A stretch of 64,000 nt of DNA from Lacrimispora xylanisolvens (GTDB taxonomy: Bacteria; Bacillota; Clostridia; Lachnospirales; Lachnospiraceae), in the NCBI GenBank assembly GCA_017084465.1, contig CP070896.1, forward strand, positions 4,701,501 through 4,765,500, in the 5' to 3' direction. The translations under genes and the position numbers were made by a program. Each line of letters opens with the position of its first letter. Positions within the stretch are counted from its first letter, which is position 1. Below the pieces are notes generated by a model. That model saw only the letters and a program-made list of their open reading frames with translations. It was not told the origin of the DNA and did not search any database. Positions 1-8,191 of the stretch are shown here, piece by piece.

Positions 1-734
1 GAGTAAAAACAAGGGTTTTTACACAGAATAAGGAAAGAGAGCTTTATATCGGGAATGCCAGACTTATGGAAAGGCAGGGAATTGCTGTAAATGCAGCAGA
101 TTCCATGGCAGGAACAACCCTTTATATCGCAGATAACAACACTTATCTTGGCAGTGTTACGATTTCAGATACCATCAGGGAAGATGTTCCACAAGCATTA
201 AAGGGCTTAAGGGCAGCTGGAGTGAAAAAGTTAGTGATGCTTACCGGCGACAAACCTGAGGTAGGAAAACTGGTGGGAGAAAAGCTTGGACTTGATGAGG
301 TTCATGGAGGTCTTCTTCCCGGCGATAAAGTAGGCAAGGTGGAAGAGCTGCTGACAAAGAAGCATAAGGATGCAGCAATTGCCTTTGTTGGGGATGGAAT
401 TAACGATGCACCGGTTCTTGCCCGTGCCGATGTGGGGATTGCCATGGGTCAGATTGGTTCTGATGCAGCTGTGGAAGCTGCAGACGTGGTAATCATGACC
501 GATGAGCTTACGAAATTAGTTGATACAATTCTGATTGCCAGAAAAACGGTGGGAATTGTAAAGCAGAATATTATTTTTGCCATAGGTGTGAAGGTACTGA
601 TTCTCATCCTTTCAGCAGCAGGAATTGCTACCATGTGGGCCGCTGTTTTCGGTGATGTAGGCGTTTCTGTGATTGCGATTTTAAATGCAGTCCGGGCGCT
701 TCGGTATCAAAACAGGAATAAAAAAACACATTGA
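1..734 (+). CDS. Zn2+/Cd2+-exporting P1B-type ATPase, C-terminal part
   Basis: The reading frame is open from the first bases, so the start lies upstream of the window and only about 244 residues are visible. This part carries the end of the ATP-hydrolysis domain. The hinge motif GDGINDAPVLARADVG is followed by a hydrophobic segment and the last membrane helices. The final helix contains FGDVGVSVIAILNAVRAL, whose aspartate matches the metal-binding Asp of Zn/Cd/Pb exporters rather than copper pumps. The protein would pump divalent metal out of the cell at the expense of ATP. The stop codon overlaps the -35 box of the next transcription unit. The family is certain; the metal is inferred from the last helix. 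Confidence 0.9.
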   Translation, partial: VKTRVFTQNKERELYIGNARLMERQGIAVNAADSMAGTTLYIADNNTYLGSVTISDTIREDVPQALKGLRAAGVKKLVMLTGDKPEVGKLVGEKLGLDEVHGGLLPGDKVGKVEELLTKKHKDAAIAFVGDGINDAPVLARADVGIAMGQIGSDAAVEAADVVIMTDELTKLVDTILIARKTVGIVKQNIIFAIGVKVLILILSAAGIATMWAAVFGDVGVSVIAILNAVRALRYQNRNKKTH

Positions 735-759
735 CAAATTTTTTTTAAGCTGTTATATT
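731..759 (+). promoter_or_regulatory. Sigma-A promoter of glnA
   Basis: A perfect TTGACA (731-736) is separated by 17 bases from TATATT (754-759). Transcription would start near 766 and run through a leader of about 190 nt before glnA. Confidence 0.8.
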
Positions 760-772
760 TTACACATATGAC

Positions 773-825
773 GGGGTGGTGCGAAGATGGTCCATGAAGT
801 GAGGCTGTGTTTGCCCACCCTTTTT
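773..825 (+). terminator. Hairpin with T5 tract in the glnA leader
   Basis: GGGTGG plus GC (774-782, one T bulged) pairs with GCCCACCC (813-820), followed directly by TTTTT (821-825). It lies downstream of the glnA promoter. It can therefore act as an early attenuator or as the end of the upstream ATPase transcript. Confidence 0.5.
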
Positions 826-861
826 CTAGGTATTATTTTCTTCAGGAACCTCGTTCCCCAT

Positions 862-924
862 AGAGCAGAGACGCTTTGCAAGGATCGCATAAGTGGCAAA
901 GAGTCCCATAAGGCGGGACTCTTT
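862..924 (+). promoter_or_regulatory. Candidate ANTAR-responsive leader with terminator before glnA
   Basis: A stem AGAGC/GCTTT (862-866/873-877) displays the hexaloop AGAGAC, with A at position 1 and G at position 4. That is the pattern recognised by ANTAR proteins. A second hairpin TGC/GCA (877-879/887-889) holds AAGGAT plus one extra C. A perfect 10-bp terminator stem follows (898-907 with 915-924, loop 908-914), ending in a weak T tract. CTTTGC (874-879) can alternatively pair with GCAAAG (896-901), which breaks both the hexaloop stem and the terminator. An ANTAR gene sits just after glnA. Confidence 0.6.
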
Positions 925-953
925 ATTCAATCATGAGAAAAGGAGAGTGTTAT

Positions 954-2291
954 ATGAGCAAGTACAGCAAAGAAGATATTTTCCGCATTGTGGAAGAAGA
1001 AGATGTGGAATTTATCCGTCTTCAGTTTACGGATATATTCGGCATGTTAAAAAACGTTGCAATCACAAAGAATATGCTGGGAAAAGCCCTGGATAACCGC
1101 TGTATGTTTGATGGTTCTTCCATAGAGGGGTTTGTAAGAAGTGAAGAATCTGATATGTATCTTTATCCGGATCTGGATACCTTTGAGATATTCCCATGGC
1201 GTCCCCAGCAGGGGAAAGTTGCAAGGCTGATGTGCGATGTACACTGCCCCGACCAGACTCCTTTTGAAGGAGATCCCCGGTTTGTTATGAAAAAGGTATT
1301 AAAAAAAGCAAGTGATATGGGATTTGTATTTCATGCAGGCCCGGAATGCGAATTTTTCCTTTTTCACATGGATGAGGAAGGTCAGCCCACCACAGATACC
1401 CATGAAATGGCTGGGTATTTTGATGTAGCCCCCATTGACCAGGCGGAGAATGTCCGCAGAGACATGATCCTCACTCTGGAAGAGATGGGCTTTATGATCG
1501 AGGCATCCCACCATGAGATCGCCCCAGGTCAGCATGAGATTGATTTTCAGTATGCAGAAGGTATGGTGACAGCTGATAATATTATGACATTTAAGATGGC
1601 AGTTAAGGCAATTGCTAAGCGCCACGGTCTTCATGCCACCTTTATGCCAAAACCCAAGGCTGGTGTCAATGGTTCCGGAATGCACATTAACATGTCCCTT
1701 TCTGATTTAACAGGTAAGAATATGTTTGAGGATCCGGAGGATGAGCTGGGATTAAGCCAGACGGCTTACCAGTTTATGGCAGGCATTCTTCACCATATGC
1801 AGGGAATGACTATTTTAACCAATCCTCTTGTCAATTCCTACAAACGTCTTGTACCCGGATATGATGCTCCGGTTTATGTGGCATGGTCAGCCCGGTCCAA
1901 TCGAAGCTCTATGATTAAGATTCCCTGTGCAAGAGGAGAAAGTACACGCATCGAGCTGCGCAGCCCGGATTCTGCAGTCAATCCCTATCTGGCACTTGCG
2001 GCCTGTCTGGCAGCAGGTCTTGACGGCATTGAAAAGAAGATGACTCCGCCGGAAAGTGTGGACTGCAATGGTTATTCCATGTCCGTAGAGGAGATGGCTT
2101 CAAAAGGCATCGAGCAGCTTCCGGAAACACTGGGAGAGGCCATTGAAATGTTCCGTAAGGATGAGTTTATGAAGGAAGTGCTGGGAGAGCACATTTACAC
2201 CAAGTACTTAGAGGCAAAGGAAGCTGAATGGCGTATGTTCCGTGCGCAGGTAACGGACTGGGAAGTGGAAGAATACTTATACAAGTATTGA
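954..2291 (+). CDS. glnA: Glutamine synthetase, type I
   Basis: Makes glutamine from glutamate, ammonia and ATP in the cytosol. The 445-residue length and the sequence fit GSI-alpha enzymes of Bacillota. The N-terminal beta-grasp domain (residues about 15-100) includes the DGSSIEGF motif. The catalytic domain has metal-binding glutamates in PECEFFLFH and the [17 protein letters not shown] region. The start at 954 is chosen because AGGAG (941-945) lies 8 bases upstream; the ATG at 933 has no such site. The gene follows a structured leader and precedes an ANTAR regulator by 42 bases, suggesting control by antitermination rather than by adenylylation. Confidence 0.97.
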   Translation: MSKYSKEDIFRIVEEEDVEFIRLQFTDIFGMLKNVAITKNMLGKALDNRCMFDGSSIEGFVRSEESDMYLYPDLDTFEIFPWRPQQGKVARLMCDVHCPDQTPFEGDPRFVMKKVLKKASDMGFVFHAGPECEFFLFHMDEEGQPTTDTHEMAGYFDVAPIDQAENVRRDMILTLEEMGFMIEASHHEIAPGQHEIDFQYAEGMVTADNIMTFKMAVKAIAKRHGLHATFMPKPKAGVNGSGMHINMSLSDLTGKNMFEDPEDELGLSQTAYQFMAGILHHMQGMTILTNPLVNSYKRLVPGYDAPVYVAWSARSNRSSMIKIPCARGESTRIELRSPDSAVNPYLALAACLAAGLDGIEKKMTPPESVDCNGYSMSVEEMASKGIEQLPETLGEAIEMFRKDEFMKEVLGEHIYTKYLEAKEAEWRMFRAQVTDWEVEEYLYKY

Positions 2292-2333
2292 TAGATCCCG
2301 TTCCCTGATACTGTTATCTGGAGGTGAGAGTGT

Positions 2334-2883
2334 TTGACCAATGTGATTGTGGCATTTTCAAAAGCAGAGGATGCGAAAAATATAAAGAATATTCTTATGA
2401 AAAACGGCTTTACGGTCTCGGCAGTCTGCACCTCCGGCGCTCAGACGGTAAACAGCGCAGATGAGCTGGGCAGCGGAATTGTAGTTTGCGGATGCAGGTT
2501 TGCGGATATGGTATATCAGGAGCTTTATGAATGTCTCCCCAAAGGGATGCCCATGCTCCTGGTAGCGTCTCCCAGCCAGTGGAGCGGCAAGGCACCGGAT
2601 GATGTGGTCTGTCTTGGCCTGCCTTTAAAGGTTCAGGATCTTTTGAGCACGTTAGAGATGATGATGGAGTCTCTGGCAAAAAAGGCGGAAGAAGTTAAAG
2701 AGTCAGCCGAAGGAAAGAAGCGGAGAAGAGCAGGAGTTAATTAAGCAGGCCAAGGAACTTTTGATGGAACGGAATCATATGACTGAATCAGAAGCCCACC
2801 GTTACATTCAAAAGTGTAGTATGGACAGCGGAACCAACATGGTGGAGACTGCCCAGATGATCATGAGCCTTATTAATATTTAA
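2334..2883 (+). CDS. ANTAR-domain RNA-binding response regulator (frameshifted)
   Basis: Starts at TTG behind GGAGGTGAG. The first 130 residues look like a degenerate receiver domain (MTNVIVAFSKAEDAKNIKNI, then GMPMLLVASPS). The reading frame stops at 2744, but the next frame continues to 2883. It encodes an ANTAR three-helix domain: LIKQAKELLMERNHMTESEA, then HRYIQKCSMDSGTNMVETAQ. Removing one G near 2722 joins the two parts, so I treat this as one gene of about 182 residues with a likely sequencing error. ANTAR proteins bind paired hexaloop hairpins in nascent RNA and prevent termination. The candidate target lies in the leader of glnA, immediately upstream in the same operon. Confidence 0.85.
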
Positions 2884-2898
2884 CAGTGGGGGATTAAG

Positions 2899-3711
2899 AT
2901 GAAATTTACAAAAATGCAGGGAATCGGAAACGATTATGTGTATATTAACTGTTTTGAGGAATCCGTTGAGGATCCTGCAGAGCTTTCAAAAAAAGTCAGT
3001 GACCGGCATTTTGGAATCGGATCGGACGGTCTGATTCTGATCTGCCCGTCCAAAGTGGCAGACTGCCGTATGCGCATGTTTAATGCTGACGGATCAGAGA
3101 GCCCCATGTGCGGCAATGGGATTCGCTGTGTGGGTAAGTATGTTTTCGATCATCATCTGGTGGAAAAGACAGAGTTTGATGTGGAAACGGCAGCTGGTAT
3201 CAAGCATTTAAAAGTGACTGAGGAAGATGGGAAAGCAGTCCTTTTAACGGTTGACATGGGCGTACCGGAAGTGACAAGCCAGGTACCGGAGCCTATTTGT
3301 GTGAATGGTACGGATTATGAGTTTATTGGAATTTCCATGGGAAATCCCCATGCAGTTTATTATATGGATGACATTGACAGCCTGGATTTAGAGGCAATCG
3401 GACCTGGGTTTGAAAATCATAAGCGTTTTCCAGAGCGTACCAATTCTGAATTTATTCAGGTGGTAAGTACAGAGCACATCCGCATGCGGGTGTGGGAGAG
3501 AGGCAGCGGAGAAACCTGGGCATGCGGGACTGGAGCAACAGCCAGTGCAGTTGCTTCGGCGCTTTGCGGACGCACCGGCAATACGGTGAAGGTTTCATTA
3601 AAAGGCGGCAACTTAACGATTCACTGGGACAGAGAGGGAAGCGGTCACGTATTTATGACAGGTCCTGCTGTGGAGGTGTTTGCAGGAGAGTTGGACATAA
3701 ATAATCTTTAA
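2899..3711 (+). CDS. dapF: Diaminopimelate epimerase
   Basis: Converts L,L-diaminopimelate to meso-diaminopimelate, the precursor of lysine and of the peptidoglycan cross-link. The 270 residues match the family length. The two catalytic cysteines are seen in [12 protein letters not shown] (about residue 73) and [10 protein letters not shown] (about residue 212). The opening [13 protein letters not shown] is typical of the family. It starts 16 bases after the ANTAR gene and is followed 16 bases later by dapL, which makes its substrate, so the pair forms the last two steps of the aminotransferase branch. Confidence 0.97.
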   Translation: MKFTKMQGIGNDYVYINCFEESVEDPAELSKKVSDRHFGIGSDGLILICPSKVADCRMRMFNADGSESPMCGNGIRCVGKYVFDHHLVEKTEFDVETAAGIKHLKVTEEDGKAVLLTVDMGVPEVTSQVPEPICVNGTDYEFIGISMGNPHAVYYMDDIDSLDLEAIGPGFENHKRFPERTNSEFIQVVSTEHIRMRVWERGSGETWACGTGATASAVASALCGRTGNTVKVSLKGGNLTIHWDREGSGHVFMTGPAVEVFAGELDINNL

Positions 3712-3727
3712 AAAACAGGAGGAACCT

Positions 3728-4958
3728 ATGGTTAAGATCAATGAAAATTACTTAAAATTACCTGGAAGTTATCTGTTTTCCACCATTGCGAAAAAGGTCA
3801 ATGCTTATATAGAGGCAAATCCCGATAAAAAAGGTGATTCGTCTTGGAATCGGTGACGTAACCCAGCCCATTGCACCGGCAATTATTGAGGAGCTTCATG
3901 GAGCAGTAGATGAGATGGGGCAAGCGGGAACGTTTCACGGATATGCACCGGATCTTGGATATGGTTTTTTAAGAGAACTGATTGCCAGTGAAGATTACAT
4001 TCCAAGAGGATGCCAGATCGCAGCAGATGAAATTTTTGTATCCGACGGAGCGAAGAGTGACTGCGGAAATATTCAGGAAATTTTCGATCAGAACTGTAAA
4101 ATCGCTGTCTGTGATCCTGTTTATCCTGTTTATGTGGATTCCAATGTCATGGCTGGAAGAACCGGTGAATATGATGAAACCACAGGGAAATGGAGCAATG
4201 TTATTTACATGCCATGTACCGCTGAGAATCATTTTATTCCAGAACTTCCAGAGGAAACTCCAGATCTTATTTACTTATGTGTACCTAATAATCCTACCGG
4301 AACCACTCTCAACAGAGACCAGTTAAAGGTATGGGTGGATTATGCCAATGAAACAGGTGCAGTCATTCTTTATGATGCTGCCTATGAAGCTTATATTGCT
4401 CAGGAGGATGTGCCTCATTCCATCTATGAGATAGAAGGAGCCAATACCTGTGCCATTGAATTTCGTTCCTTTTCCAAGAATGCCGGTTTTACCGGTGTAC
4501 GTCTTGGCTTTACCGTGATCCCCAAATCTCTGGTAAGAGGCGGAGTCATGCTCCATTCTTTATGGGCAAGACGCCACGGAACCAAGTTTAACGGTGCTCC
4601 CTACATTATTCAGAAGGCTGGAACAGCGGTTTATTCCAAAGAAGGTAAGGCTCAGTTAAAGGAACAGGTTGCCTATTACATGAGAAATGCAAAGGTGATC
4701 TATGACGGTTTAAAGGAGGCTGGCTGCGAAGTATATGGAGGTGTGAATGCGCCTTATATCTGGCTGCGGGTGCCGGAAGGAATGACTTCCTGGGACTTCT
4801 TTGACCGGCTTTTAGAGGAAGCCAGCGTTGTGGGAACTCCTGGAAGCGGATTCGGTCCCAGCGGAGAAGGTTACTTCCGCCTTACAGCATTTGGCACCTA
4901 TGAAAATACAGTGGAAGCCATTGAACGGATGAAAAAGATGCCATCCTTAATAAAATAA
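3728..4958 (+). CDS. dapL: L,L-diaminopimelate aminotransferase (one frameshift)
   Basis: Converts tetrahydrodipicolinate directly to L,L-diaminopimelate using glutamate. It is a pyridoxal-phosphate enzyme of fold type I. The N-terminus [18 protein letters not shown] starts at ATG 3728 behind AGGAGG. The frame breaks in an A6 run at 3827-3832; with five As the protein continues into [11 protein letters not shown] and is about 410 residues, the family length. The PLP-lysine region is [17 protein letters not shown], and the cofactor-contact motif VPNNPTGTT is present. A strong promoter begins right after the stop, so transcription of dapL probably ends with the glnA-dapL unit. Confidence 0.95.
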
Positions 4959-4961
4959 ACG

Positions 4962-4990
4962 TTGACAAGTATTTGATAATTAGTTATGAT
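4962..4990 (+). promoter_or_regulatory. Sigma-A promoter upstream of the Lrp-family gene
   Basis: TTGACA (4962-4967), a 17-base spacer, then TATGAT (4985-4990). Confidence 0.75.
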
Positions 4991-5036
4991 ATTGATAAGA
5001 AAAGATTAATAAGGTTTAAGCTTAATTTGTTAGAAC

Positions 5037-5074
5037 AAAAGCGTTCAGTACTTTAGTGGTACTGGCGCTTTTTT
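5037..5074 (+). terminator. Attenuator-like terminator in the Lrp-gene leader
   Basis: AAAAGCG and CAGTAC (5037-5051) pair with GTACTG and CGCTTTT (5059-5072), followed by a T-rich end. It lies between the promoter at 4962 and the start codon at 5092. It either attenuates the gene or ends an RNA of about 75 nt. Confidence 0.6.
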
Positions 5075-5091
5075 AATTCAAGGAGGAAGAT

Positions 5092-5547
5092 ATGGACGAT
5101 ATTGATAAGAAAATAGTGCAGACACTGCAGAAGAACGCACGGGCATCTTTAAAGAACATAGCAGAAAATACCTTTTTGTCCTCACCTGCTGTTTCCTCCA
5201 GAATTGAAAAGCTGGAGCGGGAAAAAATTATTACCGGGTACCATGCGTCAGTGGACCCCATGAAGCTGGGATACCATATCATTGCATTTGTAAATCTGGA
5301 TGTATCACCCCTTGATAAAATCCAGTTTTATTCCTACATGGATTCCATACCCAATGTGCTGGAATGCAACTGCGTTACCGGAGATTATTCCATGCTGATT
5401 AAGGTGGCATTTCAAAGCACCATGGAGCTGGATATTTTCATCGGACAGCTCCAGAAATACGGAAAGACCAGTACTCAGATTGTCTTTTCCACACCGGTTG
5501 GTCCAAGAGGAGTGGATGTTATGGCAGAATTAGGAGAAAATGAATAA
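5092..5547 (+). CDS. Lrp/AsnC-family transcriptional regulator
   Basis: A 151-residue regulator of the leucine-responsive family. An N-terminal winged helix-turn-helix (residues about 1-60, DDIDKKIVQTLQKNARAS onward) is followed by an alpha-beta ligand-sensing domain with the family-typical CVTGDYSMLIKV. Such proteins bind amino acids and form octamers on DNA. AAGGAGG lies just upstream of ATG 5092. It follows dapL, so control of amino-acid genes nearby is plausible but not shown. Its own promoter is followed by a terminator-like hairpin. Confidence 0.9.
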   Translation: MDDIDKKIVQTLQKNARASLKNIAENTFLSSPAVSSRIEKLEREKIITGYHASVDPMKLGYHIIAFVNLDVSPLDKIQFYSYMDSIPNVLECNCVTGDYSMLIKVAFQSTMELDIFIGQLQKYGKTSTQIVFSTPVGPRGVDVMAELGENE

Positions 5548-5609
5548 ATCATAGTCTGAAATATGGTACGGAGAACACTTCTTTTACATACTTTATAGAA
5601 TAGAGGTAT

Positions 5610-6410
5610 GTGAAAGGATTTTTTCTTTTGGCTGAGAGAAAGATCGTGGTAATAGATGCCGGTCACGGCGGTGCGGACCCGGGTGCAGTCTATAATGGGC
5701 GGCAGGAAAAAGATGATAACTTAAAACTTGCGTTAGCTGTCGGGAAAATCCTGGCAGACAACGGAGTTGATGTCAGGTATACAAGAACTGACGATACCTA
5801 TAATACACCCCTGGAAAAAGCCATGATGGCCAATGATGCTGAAGCAGATTTATTCGTCTCCATTCACCGGAATGCCATGCCGGTTCCAGGAACAGGATCC
5901 GGTGTCGAAACGGTTGTTTTTGAAAATAAAGGCATTGAAGGAATGCTTGGAACGAATATCGGAGAAGCACTTGGAACAATGGGCTTCACCAATTTAGGAA
6001 CTGTGGAACGTCCGGGGCTTGTAGTGCTTAGAAGAACAAAGATACCATCTGTCTTAATAGAGGTTGGGTTTATAGATAATGAAGCGGATAATTATCTTTT
6101 TGACGATCACTTTGATGAGATAGCCCAGGCAATTGCTACTGGTATTTTAAATACCATGCAGCAGCAGGAAGAAAATCAGGTAGAGTACTATCAGATACAG
6201 ACCGGTGCGTTCCGGGTGCGTTCTCTGGCCGAGGACCAGGTCAACATGCTGAAATCCCAGGGATTTCCAGCTTTCGTAGTTTATGAAGATGGTTTATATA
6301 AGGTTCGAGTCGGTGCATTCCGAAATATGGACAATGCTGTTAAAATGGAGCAGGCTCTCAGGCAGCTGGGGCATAACACATTTATGGTGAAACGCCCGGC
6401 TGTGTATTGA
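5610..6410 (+). CDS. N-acetylmuramoyl-L-alanine amidase with C-terminal SPOR domain
   Basis: Cleaves the bond between muramic acid and the stem peptide in peptidoglycan. The Amidase_3 domain covers residues about 9-175, with zinc ligands in IDAGHGG and SIHRNA and the catalytic glutamate in LIEVGFIDNEAD. Residues about 190-266 form a SPOR domain (YYQIQTGAFRVRSLAEDQ, then YKVRVGAFRNMDNA), which binds denuded glycan at division or spore septa. No signal peptide or membrane helix is visible. That is odd for a wall hydrolase and suggests non-classical export or a missing upstream part. The GTG at 5610 has a weak ribosome site; a TTG at 5628 behind AAAGGA is an equally good start. Confidence 0.9.
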   Translation: MKGFFLLAERKIVVIDAGHGGADPGAVYNGRQEKDDNLKLALAVGKILADNGVDVRYTRTDDTYNTPLEKAMMANDAEADLFVSIHRNAMPVPGTGSGVETVVFENKGIEGMLGTNIGEALGTMGFTNLGTVERPGLVVLRRTKIPSVLIEVGFIDNEADNYLFDDHFDEIAQAIATGILNTMQQQEENQVEYYQIQTGAFRVRSLAEDQVNMLKSQGFPAFVVYEDGLYKVRVGAFRNMDNAVKMEQALRQLGHNTFMVKRPAVY

Positions 6411-6422
6411 GTCGGGGAAACA

Positions 6423-6459
6423 GGCCGGAAGGGGCGGTATAAAAGAGCCTCTTCCGGCC
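6423..6459 (+). terminator. Inverted repeat after the amidase gene
   Basis: GGCCGGAAG (6423-6431) pairs perfectly with CTTCCGGCC (6451-6459). There is no T tract, so it may be an inefficient terminator or a 3'-end stabiliser. Confidence 0.4.
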
Positions 6460-6477
6460 ATCTCTTATGACTTTGAC

Positions 6478-6507
6478 TTGACAAGATACCTTTTCTTGTC
6501 GTATGGT
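6478..6507 (+). promoter_or_regulatory. Promoter of the HAD phosphatase gene with palindrome in the spacer
   Basis: TTGACA (6478-6483), an 18-base spacer, then TATGGT (6502-6507). The spacer holds the inverted repeat ACAAGA/TCTTGT (6481-6486/6494-6499), which could be an operator. Confidence 0.5.
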
Positions 6508-6538
6508 CTTAATCAGAATGAATACAGAGGAGAGAATT

Positions 6539-7189
6539 ATGATTAAGGCAGTGATATTTGATATGGATGGGGTTATTATCGACAGCGAGGGTGTATATCT
6601 GGAATATCAGCTGGAATTTGCCAAAAAGAAAAATCCAGATGTAAAACTGGAGGATCTGTATCCTATGGTTGGGGCAACAAAGCAGGAATGCTGGGAAGTA
6701 GTGGAGAGGGTTGTTTCCAATGGGCAGACCTGGGAAGAGTTAAGGGAAGAATTCCGCCAGAGAGATATCTATAGTGAAATTGATTACCGAAGCATTTACC
6801 GCCTGGAAGTAACGGATACATTAAAACAGCTGAAAGAAGCTGGTTTTCGTCTGGCTCTTGCCTCTTCCACCCATTTAGAACTGGTGGAACGTGTTCTAAA
6901 GGAAAATGGAATCCGGGACTATTTTGAAGCAGTGGTCAGCGGAGAACAGTTTAAAAAGAGCAAACCTGATCCGGAGATCTATTTATATACTGCCGGGCAG
7001 CTGAAATTAAAGCCGGAGGAATGTCTGGCTGTAGAGGATTCCACCATTGGAATAACGGCTGCACACCGTGCAGGGCTTAAAATTGCAGCAGTCATTGATA
7101 CAAGATATGGATTTGACCAGAGTCTTGCAGATTATAAGCTGAATCAGGTAAAAGAAGTATTAGAAGCAGTAAAAGCGCATAGGATTTGA
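6539..7189 (+). CDS. HAD-family hydrolase, beta-phosphoglucomutase-like
   Basis: A 216-residue haloacid dehalogenase superfamily phosphatase or phosphomutase. The nucleophile motif is FDMDGVIIDSE (residues 6-16), motif II is LASST, the lysine motif is KKSKPDPEIY, and motif IV is AVEDSTIG. A four-helix cap lies between about 18 and 85, as in beta-phosphoglucomutase and similar sugar-phosphate enzymes. ATG 6539 follows GAGGAGAG; the longer frame beginning at 6503 lacks a ribosome site and overlaps the -10 box. The substrate cannot be read from the sequence. Confidence 0.88.
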   Translation: MIKAVIFDMDGVIIDSEGVYLEYQLEFAKKKNPDVKLEDLYPMVGATKQECWEVVERVVSNGQTWEELREEFRQRDIYSEIDYRSIYRLEVTDTLKQLKEAGFRLALASSTHLELVERVLKENGIRDYFEAVVSGEQFKKSKPDPEIYLYTAGQLKLKPEECLAVEDSTIGITAAHRAGLKIAAVIDTRYGFDQSLADYKLNQVKEVLEAVKAHRI

Positions 7190-7216
7190 TATACGGATTA
7201 ATGCAGGAGGAATTGC

Positions 7217-8121
7217 TTGAAGTATATCGGTGAGCTTTTAAAAGGTTTAATTATTGGTGTGGCAAATATACTGCCGGGCATCAGCGGAGGGGGTATTGGC
7301 CATTACCATGGGTGTCTATGATAAGATCATCCATGCGGTAAACCGGCTTTTTAAAGAGCCGGTAAAAAGTATAAGGATTCTTCTTCCTTATGGAATCGGT
7401 GCAGTTGCAGGCATCATTTTTTTGTCACTGGTGTTTGAATATCTGTTTCATACATATCCTCTTCAGACGAAACTATCGTTTCTGGGATTAATCGGAGGTG
7501 GTCTTCCGGCCCTTGGCCGCAAAGCTTTTTCTGGAGAAAAAAATGACTTATGGAAAGGAATTATAACTGCTGGAATCACATGCGGCATTGTAATCCTCAT
7601 TACATATGTGGCTGAAACAGCGATCGCTTCCGGTCATAGCGGAGAAGGATTTGCCATGGCTTCCGGTGCTGCATATTTATCATCGGGGAATTATTGGGTA
7701 GTTACTCTTTTTGCAGTGGGGCTTCTTGCAGCAGCCACTATGATCGTACCAGGGGGTAAGCGGTTCCATGATCATGATGATGCTGGGCTTTTATGAGCCT
7801 GTTTTGCAGACCAATAATGCCTGTATTCGGGCAGCCTGTGCTCTTGATTTTCAAGGCCTTATGAAAAACGTTACAGTATTGTTCCCGTATTTTCTGGGCA
7901 TGCTGGCAGGGGTTCTACTGTTTGCCAGAGTAGTGGAGCAGCTTCTGACCCGTTATGAGCATCAGATGTACCGGGTGATCATTGGTCTTGTGATTTCTTC
8001 CCCTTTTGTTATACTTTGGGATGTGCCGTGGAAAACCGTGGCAATATATGAAGTGTTGGGTGGAATTGCACTGGCACTTTTGGGATACGTAATCGCAGAT
8101 ATGCTGGGAGGCGAGGGATAA
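7217..8121 (+). CDS. DUF368 membrane protein, probable undecaprenyl-phosphate transporter (two frameshifts)
   Basis: Starts at TTG behind AGGAGG. Two G5 runs (7289-7293 and 7752-7756) each break the frame. With four Gs each, the segments join into one protein of about 300 residues: MKYIGELLKGLIIGVANI, then a conserved LPGISGG, a second internal repeat with VPGVSGS, and many hydrophobic helices. Paired PG(I/V)SGG loops are the hallmark of DUF368. PopT-type DUF368 proteins have been shown in other Gram-positive and Gram-negative bacteria to return undecaprenyl phosphate across the membrane for cell-wall synthesis. The function here is inferred from the family. Confidence 0.85.
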
Positions 8122-8135
8122 TTTAAGCACAAATA

Positions 8136-8184
8136 AAAAAGGGATATTTCGTCGGATACAAATCTGACGGGATATCCCTCTTTT
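8136..8184. terminator. Bidirectional terminator
   Basis: AGGGATAT (8140-8147) and GTC (8151-8153) pair with GAC (8166-8168) and ATATCCCT (8172-8179). There is an A tract on the left and a T tract on the right. It serves the DUF368 gene and the convergent gene at 8192. Confidence 0.85.
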
Positions 8185-8191
8185 ATAGAGT

